From Prevotella sp. UBA746 (lineage in GTDB: Bacteria; Bacteroidota; Bacteroidia; Bacteroidales; Bacteroidaceae): DNA of 17,151 bases. The notes below the pieces were generated by a model. The model saw nothing but the letters and a program-made list of their open reading frames with translations, made no database searches and was not told the DNA's origin. This document shows positions 1 to 4,083 of the stretch, one piece after another; position 1 is the first letter of the stretch, and every line of letters starts with the position of its first letter. The DNA lies in contig DBKQ01000103.1 of the NCBI GenBank assembly GCA_002298545.1, forward strand, positions 81,216 through 98,366, written 5' to 3'. A program made the position numbers and the translations under genes.

Positions 1-70
1 ATTAATAACAAGAAAGAATCTAACTTTGTTGTATAAAATAAATTAACTGAATTAATAACAAGAAAGAATC
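1..70. repeat. 20-bp direct repeat pair, 50 bp apart
   Basis: The 20-bp string attaataacaagaaagaatc occurs at 1-20 and again, without mismatch, at 51-70. The first copy touches the window edge, so the repeat could be longer or part of a larger tandem array. Between the copies lies a TAACTTTG box. The role is unknown. It could be a short tandem duplication of a promoter-flanking segment or paired regulator sites. Confidence 0.75.
21..28 (+). promoter_or_regulatory. Bacteroidota -7 box, possibly for the tatD-family gene
   Basis: TAACTTTG at 21-28 matches the Bacteroidota -7 consensus TAnnTTTG. The matching -33 element would fall just before base 1, so it cannot be checked. If used, it gives a leader of about 145 nt before the ATG at 178, containing the hairpins at 113-153. 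Confidence 0.4.
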
Positions 71-112
71 CCCTTACGTAAGTAATCCTTGAGTCCTGCA
101 AGTCATATTACG

Positions 113-153
113 CCCCTCCCCTTGGGGAGGGGGAAGCCGCTCTTACGAGCGGC
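113..153. repeat. two adjacent perfect hairpins in the tatD leader (REP-like)
   Basis: A 9-bp stem, CCCCTCCCC (113-121) with GGGGAGGGG (124-132), is followed three bases later by a 7-bp stem, GCCGCTC (136-142) with GAGCGGC (147-153). The tract ends 24 bp before the tatD-family start codon. The core resembles the CCCTCCC/GGGAGGG palindromes at 7228, 7345 and 15795 but is not the same sequence. No T-tract follows, so it is not a standard terminator. It may be an interspersed repeat that landed in the leader. Confidence 0.6.
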
Positions 154-177
154 GCGGGGGAGAGGCTGTATAATATT

Positions 178-954
178 ATGATAGATACCCATTCGCATAT
201 CGACGGCGAGGAATTCAACGACGACCGCGACCTCGCCATACAGCGTGCCAAGGATGCCGGAGTGGAGAAGATACTCATTCCGGCAATCGACGTGAAATCC
301 GTAGACACCGTTCTTGCCGCCTGTCGCCGCTATCCCGGCTATGCCTATCCGATGATTGGTCTTCATCCCGAAGAGGTGAATGCCGGATGGCAGACGGAAC
401 TCGACAAACTGAAACCTATGCTCGATGCCCCCGGCAATCCGTTCATTGCCATCGGCGAGATAGGGCTCGACTATTATTGGAGCCGCGACTTCGAGAAGGA
501 GCAGCTCGAGGCATTCGAGGAGCAGGTGAAGTGGGCTGTCGACTACGACCTGCCGCTGATGATCCACTGCCGCAAGGCACAAAACGAGATGGTTCATATC
601 CTGAAACGTTATGCCGGACAGCTGCGCCGTGGCGGAGTGTTCCATTGCTTCACGGGCAATGAGAAAGAGGCGGCACAGCTGTTGGAGTTCGACAATTTCG
701 TGCTCGGCATCGGTGGCGTACTTACTTTCAAGAAATCCCATCTGCCCGACGTCTTGCCCCATATCCCGCTCGAAAGGATAGTGCTCGAAACCGATTCGCC
801 GTATATGGCGCCAGTGCCGATGCGCGGCAAGCGTAACGAGAGTGCCTTTGTGGCTTACGTGCTCGACAAGATGGCAGACGTATATGGCATCTCGCGCGAC
901 GAAGTGGACGCGATAACCACTAAAACGGCAAAGCGCTTGTTCCGCTTAGACTAA
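178..954 (+). CDS. TatD-family metal-dependent hydrolase/DNase
   Basis: A 258-aa protein of the TatD family of amidohydrolase-fold enzymes; members are Mg/Zn-dependent DNases or exonucleases of the cytoplasm. The whole motif set is present. DTHSH near the N-terminus supplies the first metal histidines (H5, H7). GEIGLDYY carries E94, the bridging-type acidic ligand. MIHCR gives H130, FHCFTG gives H156 and ETDSPY gives D206. The tail motif APVPMRGKRNE (211-221) is also typical. Length is normal for the family (about 255-265 aa). The ATG at 178 starts directly at the conserved MIDTHSH motif, so the start is secure. It appears monocistronic, with a tRNA downstream under a separate promoter. The motifs cannot distinguish TatD, YcfH and YjjV, so no symbol is given. 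Confidence 0.95.
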   Translation: MIDTHSHIDGEEFNDDRDLAIQRAKDAGVEKILIPAIDVKSVDTVLAACRRYPGYAYPMIGLHPEEVNAGWQTELDKLKPMLDAPGNPFIAIGEIGLDYYWSRDFEKEQLEAFEEQVKWAVDYDLPLMIHCRKAQNEMVHILKRYAGQLRRGGVFHCFTGNEKEAAQLLEFDNFVLGIGGVLTFKKSHLPDVLPHIPLERIVLETDSPYMAPVPMRGKRNESAFVAYVLDKMADVYGISRDEVDAITTKTAKRLFRLD

Positions 955-1035
955 AGGCGCCATCTTTGTTCAATCAAAGGAGCAGCCCTTCCTTGGGCCT
1001 ATAAAAAAACTCTATGAATAAAGCAGACTAAAAGT

Positions 1036-1065
1036 TTTGTATATTGAAAAAAATATTTAACTTTG
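1036..1065 (+). promoter_or_regulatory. promoter of tRNA-Ser
   Basis: TTTG at 1036-1039, an 18-nt spacer, then TAACTTTG at 1058-1065, matching the Bacteroidota sigma-ABfr pattern. It lies about 60 bp before the tRNA 5' end, leaving a short 5' leader. The leader contains a small hairpin (ACTTG/CAAGT around 1104-1118). Confidence 0.75.
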
Positions 1066-1124
1066 CATCATCATATTATTTGAGGCGAGTCGCAGACAGG
1101 GGCTACTTGTTCCTCAAGTATTAA

Positions 1125-1212
1125 GGAAAGGTGCTCGAGTGGTTGAAGAGGCACGCCTGGAAAGCGTGTAAACGTCTAAAGCGTTTCGCAGGTTCGAATC
1201 CTGTTCTTTCCG
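1125..1212 (+). tRNA. tRNA-Ser (anticodon GGA)
   Basis: This folds as a class II tRNA. The 7-bp acceptor stem is GGAAAGG (1125-1131) with TCTTTCC (1205-1211), ending in one G-U pair. The anticodon stem is CACGC/GCGTG with loop CTGGAAA, giving anticodon GGA at 1159-1161 (reads UCC and UCU). A long variable arm (about 1169-1187) forms its own hairpin, as expected for serine tRNAs. The T-arm has stem GCAGG/CCTGT and loop TTCGAAT. The discriminator is G1212, as is usual for tRNA-Ser. CCA is not encoded. Serine tRNA genes are common integration targets, and a phage-like islet begins about 170 bp downstream. Confidence 0.95.
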
Positions 1213-1253
1213 CTTTAAGGTTAATACATTTTTTTATAATTTATTCATGTTGT

Positions 1254-1290
1254 AAAGGACTGTCTGCAGTGATGCATGCAGTCCTTTTTT
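1254..1290 (+). terminator. terminator after tRNA-Ser
   Basis: AAGGACTG (from 1255) pairs with CAGTCCTT (1279-1286), followed by a T run. The inner loop contains TGCA-rich palindromic sequence that may extend the fold. Position and T-tract fit an intrinsic terminator for the tRNA transcript. Confidence 0.75.
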
Positions 1291-1292
1291 TC

Positions 1293-1380
1293 AATATTTC
1301 CATATTTCCATTTTTCCATATTTCCATATTTCCATATTTCCATATTTCCATTTTTCCATTTTTCAATATTTCAATTTTTC
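1293..1380. repeat. tandem array of an 8-bp unit (CATATTTC)
   Basis: Eleven consecutive 8-bp units, mostly CATATTTC with variants CATTTTTC, AATATTTC and AATTTTTC, run from the tRNA terminator to 6 bp before the amidase stop codon. They are imperfect and AT-rich. Any open frame through them is a by-product of the repeat. Slippage could change the copy number. Confidence 0.9.
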
Positions 1381-1385
1381 CATTT

Positions 1386-1811
1386 TCAAATCGCCCCATA
1401 CTCCCTTGTAGCGTTAAAGCACGGGCATAGTTTTCGCCAAGCCTTGGGGTTGTACGCCCCCCAGATGTCGCGGTGTCCCATGATGCGCGCTTTAGGGAAG
1501 AGCTCCCTCAGCTGCAGTAGCAGATGAACGATGGCAGCCTTCTGTTCGATGGTTCTGTTGTCAACAGGTTTCCCCTCGGCAGAGAGTCCCCCGATATAAG
1601 CAATGTTTATGGAGTGGGCGTTGTGTCCGGCCACTCCGTTGCTCGGCTTTCGGATGTCGAGAAGCGAGTCCACCTTGCCGTCGGGGCTCACGAGATAGTG
1701 GTAGCCGGGCGATTTCCAGCCCTTTTGGCGGAATTCATTCAGGATGTCGCTTGTAGTTGCCGACTGTCGGCTCGCCGTACAGTGGATAAAAATAGTGTTG
1801 ATCGTTCTCAT
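1386..1811 (-). CDS. N-acetylmuramoyl-L-alanine amidase, T7-lysozyme type (endolysin-like)
   Basis: A 141-aa single-domain Amidase_2-fold enzyme predicted to cut the bond between N-acetylmuramic acid and L-alanine in peptidoglycan. Residues matching the T7 lysozyme active site are all present: zinc ligands H10 (IFIHCTAS), H113 (GHRDI) and C129 (in KLCPC), plus catalytic Y37 (GYHY) and K127. There is no signal peptide, as expected for a phage endolysin that relies on a holin; T7 lysozyme itself is about 150 aa. The holin-like gene lies 152 bp upstream on the same strand, so the two form a probable lysis cassette. Stand-alone amidases of this type are also common as islets in Bacteroidales chromosomes, so a domesticated role is possible. 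The stop codon sits at the edge of the 8-bp repeat array. Confidence 0.9.
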   Translation of the reverse strand: MRTINTIFIHCTASRQSATTSDILNEFRQKGWKSPGYHYLVSPDGKVDSLLDIRKPSNGVAGHNAHSINIAYIGGLSAEGKPVDNRTIEQKAAIVHLLLQLRELFPKARIMGHRDIWGAYNPKAWRKLCPCFNATREYGAI

Positions 1812-1895
1812 GGTCTTAAAAAAAATTAGTTAAACATATATTTCGTTTTCTGGCTGCAAAGGTGGGAAAAATCCTCAACCCGATGAGTTGTTATC

Positions 1896-1925
1896 AGTGA
1901 TTATTAGTGATTAATGCTGATTAAA
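1896..1925. repeat. 10-bp-phased AGTGATTATT repeats, array 1
   Basis: Three consecutive 10-bp units, AGTGATTATT, AGTGATTAAT and GCTGATTAAA, lie between the amidase and holin-like genes. The same unit recurs at 2471-2500 and, inverted, at 2618-2645. A 10-bp period puts each unit on the same face of the helix, which suits cooperative protein binding (inference). Confidence 0.7.
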
Positions 1926-1963
1926 GTCAGAAAAAAATCCATTTTCGCATCGTTTTCCGCCCC

Positions 1964-2401
1964 TTATTCCTCAGAAAGCCATTTGAATTTCTCCTGAAGA
2001 ATCCTTTTGATGATACGTTTCATGTCGACAGGTTTGCCGGCTCCGTTCATGCAGCATATCTTGTTCACGATGCTCTCAATCTCCCAGATGCATCCCAAGG
2101 CGAGTCCGGCGGCAGCCGTAGCCGTATGGTCGGCAATAGAAAGCGGTTCGAAAATGGCGAGACCGAGTATCGCTCCTGAGATGAGATAAGCGATATAGTC
2201 GGTCATCCGGTTGCATGCCCGCTTAAATTCCCGCCAGAAAGCTACGGGCTGCTTGTTGCGGCGCAGACACGACACCGACATCCAGAAGTCCATGACTACC
2301 AGCCATGCGATGAAAGCCATCATCCACCTCAGATCGTAGAGTGCCTGCATCGTTTCGGCGCCCATCGTGGAAACGAGGATAATGTAAAGAAACTTGTTCA
2401 T
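1964..2401 (-). CDS. phage holin family-like membrane protein
   Basis: A 145-aa protein with three predicted hydrophobic segments (about residues 25-43, 67-84 and 92-106) and a basic C-terminal tail (126-140, rich in K/R). The layout resembles phage-holin/toxin-secretion families: a first membrane span with an acidic residue (VVMDFW), a basic loop (RRNK, REFKRA), then further spans and an E-x-E segment (WEIESIV) before the cytosolic tail. A holin would form lesions in the inner membrane that let the amidase reach peptidoglycan. The gene is upstream of the endolysin-like amidase on the same strand, which supports the call more than the sequence alone. It could instead be an unrelated small membrane protein. 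I saw no TAnnTTTG box directly upstream. Confidence 0.65.
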   Translation of the reverse strand: MNKFLYIILVSTMGAETMQALYDLRWMMAFIAWLVVMDFWMSVSCLRRNKQPVAFWREFKRACNRMTDYIAYLISGAILGLAIFEPLSIADHTATAAAGLALGCIWEIESIVNKICCMNGAGKPVDMKRIIKRILQEKFKWLSEE

Positions 2402-2470
2402 GATAAAATTGATTTTAGTTGTTAAGAAATTTATTTCGCTGCATAATATAATATGCAGTTTCGGGCGATG

Positions 2471-2504
2471 AGTGATTATTAGTTGTTGTTAGTGATTAAT
2501 AATG
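2471..2504. repeat. 10-bp-phased AGTGATTATT repeats, array 2 (left origin arm)
   Basis: AGTGATTATT (2471-2480), AGTTGTTGTT (2481-2490) and AGTGATTAAT (2491-2500) are contiguous 10-mers, followed by AATG. They form the left arm of an inverted arrangement around the 22-bp repeats. The right arm, in opposite orientation, is at 2618-2645. Confidence 0.7.
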
Positions 2505-2516
2505 AAATTTTTATTC

Positions 2517-2594
2517 CGCCTAAACGCTCCTGGTGTTTCGCCTAAACGCTCCTGGTGTTTCGCCTAAACGCTCCTGGTGTTTCGCCTAAACGCT
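2517..2594. repeat. iteron-like 22-bp tandem repeats (possible replication origin)
   Basis: Three identical 22-bp units beginning CGCCTAAACG and ending GGTGTTT occupy 2517-2538, 2539-2560 and 2561-2582. A partial fourth copy of 12 bp (2583-2594) follows. The heptamer GCCTAAA recurs inverted as TTTAGGC near 2611. Unit length, tandem perfection, AT-rich flanks and position before a replisome-organiser-like gene all match iterons of plasmid and phage origins, where an initiator binds each unit. Direct evidence of origin activity cannot be read from sequence. It might instead be an operator array. Confidence 0.8.
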
Positions 2595-2617
2595 TCGAGT
2601 GAAGAGAAAATTTAGGC

Positions 2618-2645
2618 ATTAATCACTAATAATCACTAATAATCA
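2618..2645. repeat. 10-bp-phased repeats, array 3 (right origin arm, inverted)
   Basis: ATTAATCACT (2618-2627), AATAATCACT (2628-2637) and the partial AATAATCA (2638-2645) are the reverse complement of the unit in arrays 1 and 2. Together with 2471-2504 they bracket the 22-bp array as an imperfect inverted repeat with an internal span of about 115 bp. Confidence 0.7.
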
Positions 2646-2668
2646 GCTGTCGTGTAGAAAGTTTCTTT

Positions 2669-2676
2669 TATTTTTG
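2669..2676 (+). promoter_or_regulatory. -7 box of the DUF4373-like gene
   Basis: TATTTTTG at 2669-2676 matches TAnnTTTG and lies 41 bp before the start codon. No good TTTG is found at the expected -33 position, where the right-hand repeat arm ends. An initiator bound to the repeats would be well placed to control this promoter (inference). Confidence 0.5.
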
Positions 2677-2717
2677 CATCCCGAAAAAATAATTTAATAT
2701 TTAAATAATTTATAGCC

Positions 2718-3437
2718 ATGACAAACAACAAGAATACAGATAATGCCATTATGGGACGAAATGCCGACGGAGTGTTGCGACTGAGAATGGTTTGCGGACT
2801 GGCAGGATATGCCGTCTACGTGATGCTCGAGGAAAAACTGAATGAAGAGGGAGGTACTATCGCTGCCGACTATTTCTCACTGGGCTTCGACTTCCATGCC
2901 GATGCCGCTCTGGTGAAGCAGGTGGCAGAGGATTTCGCCCTCTTCACCGTGTCCAACGACGGCAAGACGCTCAAAAGAAAAGAAGAAACAAAAGAAACAG
3001 AAAAAGTCCCCCTCCACCCCCTTAAAGAAAAAGAAAATAAAAAAGAAACAGAAAGAGGCAGAGAAGAGGAGAAGAATAAGGCGGATGAAAAAAACAAACG
3101 CAAGAATGACGATTCTGATGCTTCCGTGGAAGGAAAAAAATATTCAGATGCTCAGATAGACAAGTTCTGCTCAAACTTCCAGAAATTCTGGAACGAAACA
3201 CTGACGAAGACAAACTCCAGATTGCGTCCTATTTCGATAATCGACAAGACGCGACGCTCAAGACTCTCATATTTGCGACGGCGGTTCAACGACCAGCAGA
3301 TTTACTATTTCGCATACAGGGCTGCCATGTCGCCATTCCTCAATGCACGCAACGGACGACTTAACCAGCCTGCCGACATCAACTGGATGCTCGCATCCGA
3401 GGAGAGAATAGTGAAGATTATAGAGGGAAATTTGTAG
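2718..3437 (+). CDS. DUF4373/replisome-organiser-like phage replication protein
   Basis: A 239-aa protein in three parts. Residues about 18-85 resemble the Lin1244/Lin1753-type N-terminal domain (DUF4373): a compact fold with LRMVCGLAGYAVYVMLEEKL, then ADYFSLGFDF and a DFALF motif. Residues 86-145 are a highly charged K/E/R linker likely to be disordered. Residues 150-239 resemble the C-terminal tail of phage replisome organisers: SPFLNARNG, then an INWMLAS segment and a final KIIEGNL, similar to the usual 'pFLnGrn...dWll...KilEGnY' pattern. Such proteins bind iterons at phage origins and recruit helicase loader or helicase; an iteron-like array lies about 120 bp upstream. The linker is A-rich and differs in composition from the neighbours. 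Family assignment is by eye. Confidence 0.65.
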   Translation: MTNNKNTDNAIMGRNADGVLRLRMVCGLAGYAVYVMLEEKLNEEGGTIAADYFSLGFDFHADAALVKQVAEDFALFTVSNDGKTLKRKEETKETEKVPLHPLKEKENKKETERGREEEKNKADEKNKRKNDDSDASVEGKKYSDAQIDKFCSNFQKFWNETLTKTNSRLRPISIIDKTRRSRLSYLRRRFNDQQIYYFAYRAAMSPFLNARNGRLNQPADINWMLASEERIVKIIEGNL

Positions 3438-3455
3438 ATTTTTTCCTGTAAAGTG

Positions 3456-3486
3456 TTGGTCGTTAGAGTGAAAAAACTTATCTTTG
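3456..3486 (+). promoter_or_regulatory. promoter of the small membrane-protein genes
   Basis: TTGG at 3456-3459, a 19-nt gap, then TATCTTTG at 3479-3486, a good Bacteroidota promoter. Transcription should start near 3491-3494, only 5-8 nt before the ATG at 3499. The transcript would therefore be nearly leaderless. Confidence 0.65.
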
Positions 3487-3498
3487 CAAAAGTCTTTT

Positions 3499-3726
3499 AT
3501 GACAGCAAGAGACGATAAAGACAGAGAAAAAACTGGCAGGGAGAACCTCGGAAAGTTCTTCTATGACTTGGCAAAAACAACATTCGCTGTAATGGTGTTA
3601 GGTAACACCATGTCTATATTTGGCATGACTGAGTTCAGCATAAAGTCAATATATATGGCATTATTGGGAGTTATAATAACATCATTGTTTGCAAGTATCG
3701 GAAATAGAATATTAACAAGAAAATAA
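3499..3726 (+). CDS. small membrane protein, two hydrophobic segments (DUF6722-like?)
   Basis: A 75-aa protein from the ATG at 3499. A TTG 15 bp upstream is in frame but overlaps the predicted -7 box, so it cannot be the start if that promoter is used. A charged N-terminus (residues 1-18, rich in D/K/R/E) precedes ENLGKFFYDLAKTTF and two hydrophobic stretches (about 28-43 and 50-67), ending in RILTRK. The pattern recalls the small Bacteroidota family DUF6722, but that is a memory-level resemblance, not a search result. Function is unknown. A 34-aa membrane peptide gene follows 4 bp after the stop, and the two look translationally linked. Confidence 0.7.
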   Translation: MTARDDKDREKTGRENLGKFFYDLAKTTFAVMVLGNTMSIFGMTEFSIKSIYMALLGVIITSLFASIGNRILTRK

Positions 3727-3730
3727 TATT

Positions 3731-3835
3731 ATGGATGGATTGATATTTACTTTTTCGCTGCTGATAGTAGTAGCTGGAGGATTCCTCGCCTGGACATATA
3801 CCAAGCGCGGAAAGAAATGGCTCGAGAACCTATAG
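3731..3835 (+). CDS. 34-aa single-span membrane peptide
   Basis: A short frame from ATG 3731 to TAG 3835 encodes MDGLIFTFSLLIVVAGGF followed by a positively charged, aromatic tail (YTKRGKKWLENL). One hydrophobic segment of about 17 residues followed by a basic stretch predicts a single-pass inner-membrane peptide with N-out/C-in topology. It starts 4 bp after the stop of the preceding small membrane gene, so it is probably co-transcribed. Codon use looks ordinary. No known family was recognised. It may be a partner or regulator of the protein before it (inference). The tight spacing and coherent membrane topology are the arguments that it is real. Confidence 0.55.
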   Translation: MDGLIFTFSLLIVVAGGFLAWTYTKRGKKWLENL

Positions 3836-3859
3836 AAAAGCAAATTGTTGCCTGTAAAT

Positions 3860-3890
3860 TTTGTGTTCTCACGGGAATAGCGTAACTTTG
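3860..3890 (+). promoter_or_regulatory. promoter of the thiamine cluster
   Basis: TTTG at 3860-3863, a 19-nt spacer and TAACTTTG at 3883-3890, an essentially ideal Bacteroidota promoter. Transcription would start near 3895, about 15 nt before the riboswitch aptamer. Confidence 0.8.
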
Positions 3891-3910
3891 CACCCGGTTG
3901 GCAAACTGCC

Positions 3911-3993
3911 AGCTAAGGGGTGCTGCCGCAATTGCGGATGCTGAGATTAAACCCAACACTGCCTGATCCGGGTAATGCCGGCGTAGGTAAATA
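3911..3993 (+). promoter_or_regulatory. TPP riboswitch (thi box)
   Basis: The conserved aptamer landmarks occur in order: AAGGGGTGC, a perfect P3 hairpin CCGC-AATT-GCGG (3926-3937), GCTGAGA (3940-3946), ACCC, CCTGATC (3962-3968), GGGTAATGCCGGCGTAGG (3970-3987). This is the thiamine-pyrophosphate aptamer. It lies 90 bp before the outer-membrane receptor gene. TPP binding normally represses uptake genes. Between aptamer and ATG I see only a weak hairpin (about 4027-4050) without a T-tract, so control at translation or RNA stability seems more likely than classic termination (inference). Confidence 0.95.
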
Positions 3994-4083
3994 ACAGAAA
4001 TTCCCCTTTATTCAGTAAAAAGTTTTCTGCCTCGACCTGACGAGAGACAGGGTGGGGCGGAGTGTAAACAGGTAACAACCAAA

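Larger units (their letters stand above)
1386..3437. mobile_element. phage-like islet: lysis pair, origin-like repeats, replication-like gene (putative)
   Basis: This collects an endolysin-type amidase and a holin-like gene (minus), an iteron-like intergenic region, and a DUF4373/replisome-organiser-like gene (plus), next to a serine tRNA. Phage-type functions concentrated in 2 kb suggest a remnant prophage, a satellite, or a domesticated cassette. No integrase, capsid, tail or terminase gene is visible, and no copy of the tRNA 3' end was found in the window, so the element boundaries are not proven. The two small membrane-protein genes up to 3835 may or may not belong to it. Confidence 0.4.

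Noticed and set aside
169..174. TATAAT as a sigma70 -10 box for the tatD-family gene
   Set aside because: It lies 4 bp before the ATG, and Bacteroidota promoters use TAnnTTTG. Chance in an AT-rich stretch is more likely.
955..1010. Terminator of the tatD-family gene
   Set aside because: Only short stems (CTTTG/CAAAG and GCCC/GGGC) are visible and no T-run follows on the plus strand. Too weak to call.
1188..1212. Duplicated tRNA-Ser 3' end as an attachment site for the islet
   Set aside because: I looked for a second copy of the T-arm/acceptor sequence through 1213-4083 and saw none, so no att pair can be claimed.
1131..1527. Plus-strand frames across the tRNA and the 8-bp array (Phe/Ile/Ser-rich)
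   Set aside because: They overlap a tRNA and translate a simple repeat, so they are artefacts.
2517..2594. CRISPR array
   Set aside because: Repeats are directly abutting with no spacers, and no cas genes are present. The same applies to the 8- and 9-bp arrays.
4021..4060. Intrinsic terminator as the TPP riboswitch expression platform
   Set aside because: The only hairpin (CTCG/CGAG core) is short with a bulge and lacks a T-tract, so the mechanism is left open.
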